Part shown: positions 7,112 to 17,400 of the stretch, one piece after another | Position numbering within the stretch: position 1 is the stretch's first letter | Layout: each line of letters opens with the position of its first letter | Assembly: GCA_017469685.1 (NCBI GenBank) | Contig: JAFUFW010000018.1 | Coordinates: 1 to 64,000 of the forward strand | Source: Bacteroidaceae bacterium | GTDB taxonomy: Bacteria > Bacteroidota > Bacteroidia > Bacteroidales > Bacteroidaceae | Direction: 5' to 3' | Length of the DNA: 64,000 nucleotides | Notes under the pieces: generated by a model | Told to the model about the DNA's origin: nothing | Databases searched by the model: none | What the model saw: only the letters and a program-made list of their open reading frames with translations | Translations under genes and position numbers: made by a program

Positions 7112-8755
7112 TTAGAAGTTATAGTTGTACGACAACGACAAGCCACGCGATGCAGGCACATAGCGACAGACGCCACCAGAGCAGTTGAAGCCAGCCCGGG
7201 TTCGCCCGTAGCCTACCTGCAAGCGATGGGCACCATGGTTGTAGGTTACGCTGCCCATGTAGTAGTGGGTGTGGGTCTCGCCGACGTTATACATATCCGA
7301 GAGCGTAAACATCCAATGAGGCAGGAGGGAGAGTTCAAGCAGGCCGAAAGCCCAGTCGCCCTCATCCTCCTTGGTGAAGAGGTACTGTGCCTCGCTGCGC
7401 AAAGTCAGTTTGGAATTGATCTTCCATTTGGCCTCGCCGACGAGAATATTACTGTTTATCATGCCACCATGCCCCTCGACGATGGTCTGGTTGTAGCGCT
7501 GGTTCATGTACATCAGCGTCAGGCGCCAGTCGGCGGTGATGCGTTTGTCGAGTTGAACGTTGATATCCTGGTAATAGGTCTCGTCTCCCTGCTCGAAAAA
7601 GCCGAGATGGTAGCCGTCGCTTCCAGGCTGCTGCTTGTTGTTAATCTGCTCCACAGCTCCGATGCCCCGCACATGCGAGAAGTTGACACGAAGGTTTGTG
7701 CCGTACCTTCCGCCAAGAGCTGTCTTGCGCTTAAACTGGTAGCCAAGCTCTGCCTGATAAGCCCACTCGCCGTCGGGATGCGTTGCATAAGGGTAAAGAG
7801 CTGCGAGGGCATAGGTATGGTCGAGGGTGAAAGCGGGCAAGTGGTTGAGCATAGACGAGGTGCCGTCCATAGTACGACGGCTGCGGAATGACATATTGTC
7901 GCTATGCTTGGCCTGAAGAAGCAGGCTCATGCCGCACTGCGAATAGCTGGCAGAGAGCATTGCCACGCGTCCGGGACGATACACGTAGCCATTGTCGAAG
8001 CTGGGATCCTGACTTTTCTGAGCATACTCAGCCAACAGATTGAAGCCGCTCTTCTGCAAACGTGCCCTGACATCGAAAGCGTTGACGTTTTCTGGCAGGT
8101 TGAGTTTATGCACAGGGCCTACAAAGATGTCCTCAGCACTTTCGTGCTTATTGACATACGATCCGCCAAGGCTCAAATAAGTTTCAGTACGACCAAGCGA
8201 GGGAATAAAGTCATCAAGGTTAAGCTCGGCATCTGCACCTGTGATCCACGACTTGTTCAGCTTCCAGTAGCGACGTTGCTTGCCTGTGAGGGCCTTAAGC
8301 GTCAAGCCACGAAGCGGCTTCCACTGCACGCGACCACCAAGTAAGGAATTGTCAATGCCAAGGCTCCGCTCCTCGTAGGTGCGGAGGATAAATCCAGAGC
8401 CAAACTGTTCGTAGTAGCTGCCAGCCGTGACTTCAAGCTGTTTATAACGGCCCTTGACATAAATATTCGGGACGCCCCATCCTTTGAAGTCTGCCTCATA
8501 ACCAGGTAATGGATATTGCAAGAACTCCAGCCGAGCACCGGCATCAATATAATGGCTCTGCAGTTGTACGTCGGCATAAGTGTTTGTCAGAGCCCACTCG
8601 TCGTATTCCGGAGCATTAATGGCGTTGTCCTTCTGCGGAATGAGCACGTCGCTCTGTACGCTGCCGTTGACGGTTACCTTCTTTTCCTCTTGCGCAGAAA
8701 CAGACAGCCACATCATGCCAGCACAAACTACTATAATAACTCCTCTCTTATTCAT
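7112..8755 (-). CDS. Outer-membrane beta-barrel protein, DUF6029-like
   Basis: 547 residues with a signal peptide (MNKRGVIIVVCAGMMWLSVS, cut after AQ-type site near 22). The rest has the alternating polar/aromatic strands of an outer-membrane barrel and ends with SLSYNYNF, an aromatic last residue as the barrel-assembly machinery expects. From memory it matches the DUF6029 family of Bacteroidales, often found beside Omp28 and TlpA-type genes, as here. It starts 19 bp after the TlpA-like gene and precedes the Omp28 lipoprotein. Its role is not known; a channel or a surface scaffold for the redox proteins is possible. Confidence 0.6.
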   Translation of the reverse strand: MNKRGVIIVVCAGMMWLSVSAQEEKKVTVNGSVQSDVLIPQKDNAINAPEYDEWALTNTYADVQLQSHYIDAGARLEFLQYPLPGYEADFKGWGVPNIYVKGRYKQLEVTAGSYYEQFGSGFILRTYEERSLGIDNSLLGGRVQWKPLRGLTLKALTGKQRRYWKLNKSWITGADAELNLDDFIPSLGRTETYLSLGGSYVNKHESAEDIFVGPVHKLNLPENVNAFDVRARLQKSGFNLLAEYAQKSQDPSFDNGYVYRPGRVAMLSASYSQCGMSLLLQAKHSDNMSFRSRRTMDGTSSMLNHLPAFTLDHTYALAALYPYATHPDGEWAYQAELGYQFKRKTALGGRYGTNLRVNFSHVRGIGAVEQINNKQQPGSDGYHLGFFEQGDETYYQDINVQLDKRITADWRLTLMYMNQRYNQTIVEGHGGMINSNILVGEAKWKINSKLTLRSEAQYLFTKEDEGDWAFGLLELSLLPHWMFTLSDMYNVGETHTHYYMGSVTYNHGAHRLQVGYGRTRAGFNCSGGVCRYVPASRGLSLSYNYNF

Positions 8756-8774
8756 TAACAGATTAATGTATTAC

Positions 8775-9284
8775 TCACTGCTTATTTTTCACTTTCTTCA
8801 GTTCCCTCACTTTCTCAATGAGTTCTTCTTCGGCCCCTTCGGTATACCCATTATGGCGGTAGACTATCTTTCCCGAGGCATCAAGGATGAGAGTATATGG
8901 TATCATCTGTATTCCCAAGGCCTTACAGAGATCACTATTCGGGTCAAGTAGTACATCGTAAATCCATCCGTGACTATCCACGAGAGGCTTCACTTTGTTT
9001 ACGTTCTGTGCCTGGTCGATGCTGATGGCAATGAGTTTTACACCAGTCTCCTCTACCCAGTCCTCATAGACTTCGGCAATAGCGTCAAGCTCGCGGTTGC
9101 AAGGCTTGCACCATGTTGCAAAGAAGTCGATAATGACAGGATGTCCGCCGCCAAGACGAGAAAGGGTATCCGTCTGGACGGTGCGGCCATTAATATCCTT
9201 CAGAGCGAAGGATGGAAGTTGGGCATAGGTGCCGAGACTTACAGAAAGCACTGCGCACAGTACCAATAACTTAAAGAATCTCAT
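8775..9284 (-). CDS. TlpA-like periplasmic thiol-disulfide oxidoreductase
   Basis: 169 residues: signal peptide MRFFKLLVLCAVLSVSLGTY followed by a single thioredoxin-fold domain of the TlpA/ResA type. The active site is FFATWCKPC (Cys59, Cys62). IPYTLILD carries the cis-proline (Pro in MIPYT) and GKIVYRHNGY follows. Such proteins reduce disulfides on exported partners or on c-type cytochrome precursors. Its place between the BACON lipoprotein and the DUF6029-like barrel, in an operon with two other CxxC proteins, suggests it serves this cluster specifically. A dedicated reductant source (CcdA/DsbD) is not in the window. Confidence 0.85.
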   Translation of the reverse strand: MRFFKLLVLCAVLSVSLGTYAQLPSFALKDINGRTVQTDTLSRLGGGHPVIIDFFATWCKPCNRELDAIAEVYEDWVEETGVKLIAISIDQAQNVNKVKPLVDSHGWIYDVLLDPNSDLCKALGIQMIPYTLILDASGKIVYRHNGYTEGAEEELIEKVRELKKVKNKQ

Positions 9285-9325
9285 AATTCAAAAAACATAA
9301 TATATAGTTAACATCATCAGTCCAT

Positions 9326-9371
9326 CATTTCACTGGTCACTTATTACTTTTCACTCGTCACCACTCACCAG
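9326..9371. repeat. Heptamer repeat between operon genes
   Basis: In the 103-bp gap between the BACON and TlpA-like genes the sequence divides into 7-nt units CATTTCA, CTGGTCA, CTTATTA, CTTTTCA, CTCGTCA, CCACTCA. TTTCACTGGTCAC and TTTCACTCGTCAC are 21 nt apart. It is the same style as the tracts flanking trkH. Confidence 0.55.
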
Positions 9372-9387
9372 GTAACTATAGCAGGTC

Positions 9388-10458
9388 TCAATCCTCCATT
9401 CCCAAGGGCCCAATCTGGAGCAGGAATGGTGAAGTGACTTGCATTATGCTGGTATTGACCACGCCTGAACGTGATGCGCGAATGAGGAAACCATTGGGAT
9501 GATAGCCCGACCAGGTGCCGCCGTCGCGGAGTAATGCGTAAGTAAATTCGTCGCCTTCGGCACTGCGATGAGTCAACTCTGCCGTCAAAGTGGCAATGTT
9601 CCCCGTTGATATGCGTCCGGCATTGGAATCGTAGATGTAGAATGCGTCATAGTCTGACGAACCCGTCTGGTAGAGCATGAAGCCTGAAGAAAACGTTATG
9701 ATACCCCTTCCGCGGTCGAAGCCAAGAGGCATCTCGGCCCAATTCTCATTACGGAGAAAGTGCATGAAGAGTTGATTGTCCCGCATAATAAGCTCAACAC
9801 GTGTGGCCAAAGGGGTACCACCTGAGTCACCGCCAAAGAGATATGTGCCTACGACGTCTTTTTGGATATCATACTGCGATATGTCGAGCGTGTGGCTGTA
9901 GCCCGCACACTCGTATGTGAGCACCCCTCGGCGGATCCAGCCGCCGATGTTTGAGTCCACCGTGACCTGAATTGTGTCATCAATGACTTGGGCGTGAATC
10001 CAATCTACGTTTGCCGAGGTAGTGATAGGCTTCTCATGACGAACGGTATACTTTATGACTTCGCCTGCGGGCAGGACGTAGTGGCTGCTTTCCGGGATCT
10101 GCTCAATGACCATTCCTCGCTGCTGAACCGGAATGTCAAGGCTGTTGTCGTCGGCATTGAGGACAGTGATAATTGCAGTGCGGCCGTCGAAGGAATCATT
10201 TTCATCAACGCTGACATATACCACATTACCTTCAACCCGCGTGGTGCACCAAGACGAAGATGAGGTGACGGCCAGCGAGGTTGAGCTTTTCAGCTCTACA
10301 GAGCCCGTGCGTGCCGACGAATCGAAGAGCAAGTCGCTTTTCACTATGGAGAGAGACGGCTCAGTTGTTTCCACTGTGTCGCTGCTGTCGCAAGAGGAAA
10401 GAGCGAGAAGGAAAATGGAAAAGAGGAAGGATAAAAGAGAATATTGCCGTGCTTTCAT
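9388..10458 (-). CDS. BACON-domain surface lipoprotein
   Basis: 356 residues from ATG 10458; the longer frame from 10524 overlaps the previous gene and lacks a signal, so the internal Met is chosen. Lipobox LALSSC gives acylated Cys23. Residues 35-115 fit a BACON domain (Trp-Cys pair, DGRTAIITVLN, IPVQQRG), and 125-205 look like a second, divergent copy. From about 210 (VVGTYLFGGD) a lipocalin- or jelly-roll-like C-terminal domain begins, not identified. BACON domains are common in Bacteroidales surface lipoproteins and are thought to bind glycans or mucin. The gene starts 2 bp after the stop of the DUF4302 gene, so the two are translationally coupled. Confidence 0.75.
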   Translation of the reverse strand: MKARQYSLLSFLFSIFLLALSSCDSSDTVETTEPSLSIVKSDLLFDSSARTGSVELKSSTSLAVTSSSSWCTTRVEGNVVYVSVDENDSFDGRTAIITVLNADDNSLDIPVQQRGMVIEQIPESSHYVLPAGEVIKYTVRHEKPITTSANVDWIHAQVIDDTIQVTVDSNIGGWIRRGVLTYECAGYSHTLDISQYDIQKDVVGTYLFGGDSGGTPLATRVELIMRDNQLFMHFLRNENWAEMPLGFDRGRGIITFSSGFMLYQTGSSDYDAFYIYDSNAGRISTGNIATLTAELTHRSAEGDEFTYALLRDGGTWSGYHPNGFLIRASRSGVVNTSIMQVTSPFLLQIGPLGMED

Positions 10459-10460
10459 AA

Positions 10461-11780
10461 TCAATTGCGCAATTTGCTTAATGATACTATATTCAAGAAT
10501 ATACATGAGCCATTGGTCGCCCATTCGGACTTGTCCACGATAGCGGCAGCATAGCCTGTAGCGGTTTCAGCAAGCGTAATGAGCAATGCGGACTCACAGT
10601 CGTAGCGGTCGGGGAAGGTAGGCTCGAAGTTGAATGTGGGATAGAAGCGGTTTCCATTCCATTTGATGGTGAAAGAACTATTTTCACCTATCCAGATGCC
10701 AGAACCATAGGTGGCGAAGTAGACGGAGTTGCCGTCGATGTCACCCACAATCTGCGGCCCGAGCGTAAGCACACCCGTCTCATCGTCGTAATTGAGCAAA
10801 AGCTCGTACATCGGGCTGAGGCCACGCAGGCGGTAGTTACCTTCGAGGCGGTTGGGCACTAACTCAACAGTGGCAGTAGACGAGCCTTTGTCGTAGCGCA
10901 AAAGATAGCGGCTGGCATACTCGCTGAAGCGCATAATGTCAGTAGGCTGGCGCTCGCCTTGCAGTATTATATCTTCGGTTCCTTCGTCAAGAGCCTTAAG
11001 CTGCCTTGTCTCTGAATCAAACTCAAACGACTGAACTTCGACTCCATTGATGCGGATAGGGTGATACAGGTGAATGCCACGGTTGGTAAAAGCAAAGGCC
11101 ACGGGGTTGTCACTATCCCTGAGAGTCAGCTTGCGCAGGAGTACATCAAAGTTACCTTCAGCGCTACCTGCAAAGCCCTTGATGAAATTATCATAGATGG
11201 CCACTGTGCGTTCAGCATAGTCGTCGGGCGAAGAGGTGAGCCGGCGCAGGTACATCGTGTTATGTGTCTTCTTGCCGTAAAGGGTAATGAGGTCGTCAGA
11301 GATATCATTGACCACGAACTCAAACTCGCCGCCCTTAGCTTCATACTCGCTTGCACTGGGCGTGGAGAAATAGTGAAGAAGGGGATTATAGGTGTCAAAC
11401 GTCAGGACAGGACCGTTATCGTTAGTCATACGGTAGTATGAGGTCGCGGTGCTGTCGGGGATGAGCGAGCACGAGACGGAAGCTTCCAGCGAATCGAACT
11501 TAACCAGATAGACGATGCCGCCATAGGCAAGTTCGCCATGAGGATAGTACTCAAACTCCCATCCATATTCAGCACTGCGCAACAGCTGTTGCACATCCTC
11601 TAATGTCTGCTGCAAGCGTTTTGATGGCGACTTGTCGAAATAGTCCTCCTGATCCTTGAAGCAAGAGGTCATCACCAACGCTGCTGCGATGATGAGCAGG
11701 CCCATCCCCCTGCTCCTCCCTGCGAGGGAGGCAAGCGTATACCTATGGAGGCTGGAGATTATGTTATTATAGAGTCTCAT
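10461..11780 (-). CDS. DUF4302 family lipoprotein
   Basis: 439 residues. The lipoprotein signal ends at MTSC (Cys40) and is followed by FKDQEDYFDKSPSKRLQQTL, the characteristic start of DUF4302 proteins. Also typical is AEYGWEFEYYPHGELAYGG, then repeated beta-rich segments. In Bacteroidales these lipoproteins sit next to SusCD pairs and Mx1-type metallopeptidases, as here, and probably form part of the surface substrate-binding complex (family context; not shown by the sequence alone). The signal peptide has an extended N-region (SLAGRSRGMG) derived from the same dispersed element as in the 6157 gene. Gap to the metallopeptidase gene upstream is 62 bp. Confidence 0.75.
   Translation of the reverse strand: MRLYNNIISSLHRYTLASLAGRSRGMGLLIIAAALVMTSCFKDQEDYFDKSPSKRLQQTLEDVQQLLRSAEYGWEFEYYPHGELAYGGIVYLVKFDSLEASVSCSLIPDSTATSYYRMTNDNGPVLTFDTYNPLLHYFSTPSASEYEAKGGEFEFVVNDISDDLITLYGKKTHNTMYLRRLTSSPDDYAERTVAIYDNFIKGFAGSAEGNFDVLLRKLTLRDSDNPVAFAFTNRGIHLYHPIRINGVEVQSFEFDSETRQLKALDEGTEDIILQGERQPTDIMRFSEYASRYLLRYDKGSSTATVELVPNRLEGNYRLRGLSPMYELLLNYDDETGVLTLGPQIVGDIDGNSVYFATYGSGIWIGENSSFTIKWNGNRFYPTFNFEPTFPDRYDCESALLITLAETATGYAAAIVDKSEWATNGSCIFLNIVSLSKLRN
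11698..11734 (-). repeat. Second copy of the CCTCCCTG/GGGGATGGG element in a signal peptide
   Basis: Read on the minus strand: CCTCCCTCGCAGGGAGG, a near-perfect inverted repeat, followed by AGCAGGGGGATGGG. It encodes SLAGRSRGMG in the same frame as the copy at 6937-6975 and as the reversed-context copy in sprA. Confidence 0.7.
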
Positions 11781-11842
11781 TATATATTATATGTGTATGT
11801 AAGGAAGTAGCCTTAATTATGACTTGTGTAGTATAACTTATC

Positions 11843-12751
11843 TTAGTCGACTTCGATATCATCGAGGTTGATGTAGCCACTGACCAGCTCGATCTGGCGA
11901 CGCTGTATGGTGTTGCGCAGCTCATCGAGGTCGATATTGAAGGAGCTGAGCATATAAGCCTTTACCACTTCAAGCTTAGCGGTTATAAGCCGACTGCCCT
12001 CGCTGCCGGCCTCCTGCATCCAGGAGTCCCACTGCTGTGAGCTGTTGCAGACGTACATCGAGAGCATCTCGGCAAAGTCCTCGTTATGCGAGTGCTGGGC
12101 GTAGGCGGTGATGAAGCCTCGCTGGAGGTTGCCCGTATCGAAGGGCGATTCGCTCCATTTATCGGCGACGTAGGCCGTACCTGTTATAAGCTGGAAGTCG
12201 GCCGTATAGTTGACGGTCTGGTTGAGGATATGCGTAAACTCGTGGTGAATTGTGCGAAGGTAATACTCGTTGAGGGCCTCCGGGTTCTTAAGGTGTTGCC
12301 CTAAGTAGTTTACACCCGAGAGAAGGATCTTGCGGCCTCCCTCGGCCGTACCGAGTATGTAGGTGCCGTTGTTCTTGTACTCCCACTCGCCGATGGTGAA
12401 GATCATCTTCGGGAAGTAGCTACGCGTGAAATCTATACCGCCGACCTCGTCGTAAGCCTCGATGCAGAGGAACTTCACCAGATGTGCCAGCTTGATGGCC
12501 ATGTCGTAGCGCGCAGGAATGGTGTAATAGTTCATGTCGGACTCGTTGTCCTCATAGCGATACTTGAATGCGATGTTGTAGGGCGCTACATAGTTGCGCT
12601 GCAACCAATAGTCGAAAGGTGTATAGTCGACCTTGTCTGCGGTGATGACGCTCTCGTCGCTTAGTTCATCGGATGAGCAGCCACAGAGGGCAAGCGTTGC
12701 TGCTATGCAGCAGCAGGCTGAACCTATTTTGATATATCTCAGAAGTGACAT
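11843..12751 (-). CDS. Putative zinc metallopeptidase lipoprotein (Mx1 type)
   Basis: 302 residues from ATG 12751. A longer TTG start at 12784 is possible, but it only adds 11 residues before a complete lipoprotein signal (MSLLRYIKIGSACCCIAATL, lipobox LCGC, Cys25). The zinc site is TIHHEFTHIL (His170, Glu171, His174, an HExxH motif). The third ligand is likely in SHNEDFAEML around 222-228. This matches the putative zinc-binding metallopeptidase family (Peptidase_Mx1) that accompanies SusCD and DUF4302 genes in Bacteroidales. It would cleave or trim a protein substrate at the cell surface. It follows susD by 39 bp. Confidence 0.8.
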   Translation of the reverse strand: MSLLRYIKIGSACCCIAATLALCGCSSDELSDESVITADKVDYTPFDYWLQRNYVAPYNIAFKYRYEDNESDMNYYTIPARYDMAIKLAHLVKFLCIEAYDEVGGIDFTRSYFPKMIFTIGEWEYKNNGTYILGTAEGGRKILLSGVNYLGQHLKNPEALNEYYLRTIHHEFTHILNQTVNYTADFQLITGTAYVADKWSESPFDTGNLQRGFITAYAQHSHNEDFAEMLSMYVCNSSQQWDSWMQEAGSEGSRLITAKLEVVKAYMLSSFNIDLDELRNTIQRRQIELVSGYINLDDIEVD

Positions 12752-12790
12752 TGTATAAAACGTTGAATTATTATCAGTCTTCAAATATTC

Positions 12791-14395
12791 TCACCTCGGG
12801 TTGGGTGTTACGCCATCGTGCTCGCTGTTGCGACGTACACGAAGGGGAATCTGCACGGCACGACGCAGGTCGTCCTTGGCGAGGAAGTCGGTACGCTGCA
12901 GCGGCTTGCCATCAGCGCCCATGACGCGACGCACTATCTCTATGCCATAGCGCTTGATGTCGTACCATCGCATGCCTGCCTGCAATGTCTCGATACGCCG
13001 GAAGCCGAGCACGCACTGCAGCATTGTCTCCACGCGGCCGTTCTCCTCGCCGATGTCAAAGGATGGGTGAAGATGCTTCTTGATGGTGGAAGCTATTCCG
13101 TTCTCGTCCTCGTAGCTGTAGTCGACGTCGCTGTAGAAATACTGGATTTCGTCGGGCGTGAGCACAAGGTCGGTATTAATAATGTTCTGCATCCACATTG
13201 TAAGGTCGGCCGCAGCACGGTCATACTGCCCTGTCAGGACGTATGCCTCAGCGCGGTTGAGCAGACATTCGTCGGTGGTAAATGCGGGATAGACCGTGCG
13301 GAAGTATCCTGTACCTGCAATGGCGTCAACGTACTCGAAGAGGTAGGGGAGCTTCCAGAATATAGTCTTGTCGAGGTTCGTGGCCGAATAGGTATGCATG
13401 GCCGAGTAGAAGGAGTCGTTGCCCCATATATTCACGGCCTCGCCATCCTCGTTCTCTGCCAGATACTTCCCGTGAGAATACTTAGACAGGTAGCGGTACG
13501 GGCCAAAGGAAAGACCCATGTAGGAGTAGGATGTCAGCATCAAGAGGTTGCAGTTGAGCGAGGCGTCGATATAGTGTTGCGAGAGGGCATCCCAAGCCTG
13601 AATCATCGAGGCAGTATAGGCCCAGTCGCGCAGCATGGCTTTGGGAGCACTGCCGAGGCACAGGTTGGCGTAGTGGATCACCTTGTCCCATTGCTCGTAG
13701 TAGAGATAGAAACGCGCGGCAAAGGCGTAGGCTGCACGCTCGTTGAAGTGGTATTTGGGAACGGAATAGTCGGACCCTACGAAGGGGAGAGCCTCCAGAA
13801 TGTCCTTCTCAATCTTCTCGTAAACGTAAGCCAGCGAAGGGCGGTCGGGATTCTCGTCGAGTTCGGTAGCAGTATGATCCATATAGACAACGCCCAGCTG
13901 CTGGTCGGCATCAACCGAGCGGTAGGCTTGGCAGAACATATTTGCCAACATGAAGTGGGCATAAGCGCGGCAGAGAAGTGCCTCAGCGCGTAGGTGCTGG
14001 AGGCGTGTCGTCGTGGCTCCGCCCAGTGCGTCGATGGCTTCAAGGGCTGTGTTGGCTGTGGCGATGCGCTCGTAGCAGTCGGCCCAGAAATTCTCAGGGC
14101 TCTCGTTGTTGGCCTCAGTCACGTCCTTCCAGGCATAGACTTGGTCGACAAAACGATTGGTATTGGGGTTGTTCTCGCCGTAGTCGTCGACATTGTCCGA
14201 CATCACCTCGCACACGAAGAGCGGGTCGTTGGTAAAGTAGGCCGAAACGAGCAGCTTCTCTATCTTATCCTCGGTGTTGAGCTCCGTACGGTTGTCTGGC
14301 AGCTCGTCGAGGTAGTCGTTGCATGCGACAAGGCTTATGGTTGCTGTGATACAGCAACATACGAACACATTATATAGGATTGATGAAGTTTTCAT
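12791..14395 (-). CDS. SusD/RagB-family outer-membrane lipoprotein
   Basis: 534 residues; lipobox SLVAC with Cys25, followed by NDYLDELPDNRTELNTEDKI, the usual SusD start. The helical TPR-like SusD fold is visible in repeated segments such as NFWADCYERIATANTALEAI and LLCRAYAHFMLANMFCQAY, and the C-terminal RagB/SusD region GFRRIETLQAGMRWYDIKRY is diagnostic. It forms the lid over the SusC channel and captures substrate at the surface. It lies 16 bp after susC, in operon. Neighbours suggest the cargo may be peptide rather than glycan (inference). Confidence 0.93.
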   Translation of the reverse strand: MKTSSILYNVFVCCCITATISLVACNDYLDELPDNRTELNTEDKIEKLLVSAYFTNDPLFVCEVMSDNVDDYGENNPNTNRFVDQVYAWKDVTEANNESPENFWADCYERIATANTALEAIDALGGATTTRLQHLRAEALLCRAYAHFMLANMFCQAYRSVDADQQLGVVYMDHTATELDENPDRPSLAYVYEKIEKDILEALPFVGSDYSVPKYHFNERAAYAFAARFYLYYEQWDKVIHYANLCLGSAPKAMLRDWAYTASMIQAWDALSQHYIDASLNCNLLMLTSYSYMGLSFGPYRYLSKYSHGKYLAENEDGEAVNIWGNDSFYSAMHTYSATNLDKTIFWKLPYLFEYVDAIAGTGYFRTVYPAFTTDECLLNRAEAYVLTGQYDRAAADLTMWMQNIINTDLVLTPDEIQYFYSDVDYSYEDENGIASTIKKHLHPSFDIGEENGRVETMLQCVLGFRRIETLQAGMRWYDIKRYGIEIVRRVMGADGKPLQRTDFLAKDDLRRAVQIPLRVRRNSEHDGVTPNPR

Positions 14396-14411
14396 ATTGC
14401 GCTGTATGATT

Positions 14412-17400
14412 TTATAGTCCGAGACGAAGGGTTAACGTAAACTGCTTAGGCATAGGCACTGCCACACCGCCCGAGTTGGTGAACTCGGGGTCCTGGCCAT
14501 TGAGTTTCTTGTCAGCGTAGATGAGGAAGCAGTTTGTTGCTTGCAGCTTCAGGCCGAGGGTGCTCAGAGCGAGTTTTGACGCGAGCGCCTTGGGGAAATC
14601 ATAGCCGAGCGATACTTCCTTCATGCGTATGAAGTCGCCCTTGGCTATTCGAGCCGTCGAGTAGTTGTATGCATTATAGGCTATATTCAGGTCCGTATCG
14701 GAACGGTTTTGCCGCGAGCTGGCGATGACGGGTATGTCGGTGTAGTTCTCGTCGCCAGGCACCGTCCAGCGGTTGCGGAATTCCTTGGGCATAGCAGCCA
14801 GTTCGCTATAGACGCTCGAGAAGACAGGGTCGAGGCGGACGACGTTGCCGAAGGAGTAGGTGATGAACACGTTAAGGGTCAGACCTTTCCACTTGAAGAT
14901 GTTACCCAGCGAACCCATATCGGTGGGGTCGGCAGAGCCTGAGTACTCAAGGAACTTAAGCTCCTCGGGGTCGGTCTCCTGGAAGAAGATGTCGCTGGTC
15001 GTGCGGTAGCCTCCACTGGCATAGAAGGTGGGCAGACCCTGGTTGTTCAAGCCCGCGAAGGGAATGGAGAAGATGCTGCGCACGGGATAGCCTTCGAGGG
15101 CGAAGCCGCTGCCTGTGACAAGGTCTATCAGGCGCTCGGCCGACTCCAGCGAGGTGACTTCATTGCTGGTGTGGGAGTAGACGAAGCTCGTGGTCCACGA
15201 GAAGTCCTTCCGCTTGATGTTGGTCGTCGAGAGGCTTACCTCCAAGCCGCTGGCCTTCATCTCTGCCATGTTGGCATAGAGACGCACGCCGCCGGCGTAG
15301 CCGGGAGTGAGCATCGAGCCTATGAGGTCGTAGTTGTTGCGTTTGTACCAGTCGAAGGTCAGGTTGATGCGGTTGTCGATGAAGCCTGCTTCGAAGCCGA
15401 GGTTGAGCTCGTGCTTCTTCTCATAGGTGAGGTTGGGGTTGGCAGGCCACGAGATGCTGATGCCGCTCTCCTTCACGTCGGTGAAGGGGCGCCAGGGATT
15501 GTAGGAAGAATAGATGGCCGTCGAGTTGGTGACGCTGGCAGGGCCGCGGTCGGCGGTCAGCGAGTAGCTGGCCTTGAACTTGAGTGCCGAGAGTGCCGGG
15601 CGCAGGGCTTCGAAGAAATCCTCCTCGTGGACGCTCCATGCTGCCGAGACATTCCACGTGGGCAGCCAGCGTGCCTGGCGGCTCTTGCCCATGCGGTTGG
15701 TGCCTTCGTAGCGGATGGTGCCGTTGAGCGTGTAGCGGTTGCGCCACGAATAGGTGGCGTTGGCGAAGAAGGCGGCATTGCGCTCACGGGTGTTGGTGAG
15801 GGTGTAGTAGTTGGTGTTGCGCTCCATCATCTGCTTGAAGGCAAGGTAGTTGAACGCTGAGATCTCGCCGTTCTCGAAAAGTACGCCCCAGTCGCGGTTC
15901 CATGTAGAATGGCGGTTGACGTGGTTTATCTCCATACCGGCGTAGACGTTGACGATGTGTTGGTCGTTGAAGACATCGTTGTAGGACGCCGAGCCACGGA
16001 AGTCGTAGCCGAACATGCGGTGGTCACTGCGCTCAAGTATGCCTCCTTCGGGCATCACAGAGACGGGCAGGGCGTAGATGTTATCGGGGTCGGTGTAGAG
16101 ATAGCTGTTCTTGCCGCGGATGGTGCTGGTGTCCATGGCGCGGTAGGCCATGGCCTGATTGGACTGGTCGAGAATAGAATGTTCCTGCGAGGTGGCCGAA
16201 TATTTCACAGCTCCCAAGGCCGAGAGCTCGATGCTGCGGATGGGCTTGTAGGAGAGCTTGCCCTGCAGGCGGAAGTCGGCCACGTTGAGGTCGATGGAGT
16301 TGTTGTCGAGCTCGTGGAAGATATTGAAAGGAGCGTAGTTGCGCGTGTAGTATGCGGTGGGGTCGAGCGCGCGGCTTGAGTTGAGAGCGTAGCTGTAGGG
16401 GTTGATGTCGAAGGAACGCGTCACGGCGCCGTTAACGGGGTCGACCTCACGCGAGAGTGTGCCGGGGGCATCCTGGTTGCGGTAGCTGGCGTTGGAGATG
16501 ATGCCGAAGGTCACTTTCTTAGAGAGGTTGAAATTGGCATTGATGTTGGCCGTGTAGCGTTCGACGGAGCTCTGCAGCGTCCATCCCGGGTCGGCCATGG
16601 CACTGACTGAGGCGTAGTACTGTGCCTTGTCCGAGCCGCCGGAGATGCTCACCGAGTGTGTGTGCTGGACGTTGGTCTTGAACAGGAGGTCGAACCAGTC
16701 GGTGTTGCGGTACTCGGCATCGCGCAGGTAGCGCCCGATGGCCTCGGGCGTGTTGTTCAGAGCGAAGGTGCCCGTCACGGGGTCGTACTGCGAAAGCATC
16801 TGGTACATCTTGCCGTAGACGCCGGTCTCCGACGAGTTGGCCAGCTCGGCATAGTTCAGGTAGCCCTTCTGTTGCAGCTCCTGATAGACCGACATCTGGT
16901 CCTGCGAGTTCATGATGTTGAACGTGCGGTAGTTGGGCTTCAGGCGCATGGTGTACTCGCCTGTGTAGCTGATGCGGTTCTGCCCGGCCGTACCTTTCTT
17001 TGTTGTCACGACAATCACGCCGGCCATCGCGCGCGCGCCATATATAGATGTGGCGCTGCCGTCCTTGAGGATCTCAAAACTCTCGATATCGTCGGAGTTC
17101 AAGCCTGCAATGGCCGAGGAGATGAGCGTGTTGGGGTCGCCGGAGCTGAGATCGTCAGCCGAGACTTCTACGACGTCCTCCATGATGACACCGTCGACCA
17201 CCCACAGTGGCTTCGACGAGCCATAGATGCTCGTGGCACCACGCACGCGTATCTTAGGCGCTGCGCCGAAGGTTCCGCTGACGTTCTGCACCGAGACGCC
17301 GGCGGCACGCCCCTCAAGGGCGCGGCTGATGTCGGCCACACCGTCGAGCTTGGCATCGGCGGCGTTGATCTTCACGGTGGCGCCCGTGTTGAGGCGCTTG

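Noticed and set aside
10459..10524. Upstream extension of the BACON lipoprotein to 10524
   Set aside because: It would overlap the DUF4302 gene by over 60 bp and bury the lipoprotein signal; ATG 10458 is better.
12752..12784. TTG start for the metallopeptidase lipoprotein
   Set aside because: ATG 12751 already gives a complete lipoprotein signal; the extension adds only polar residues.
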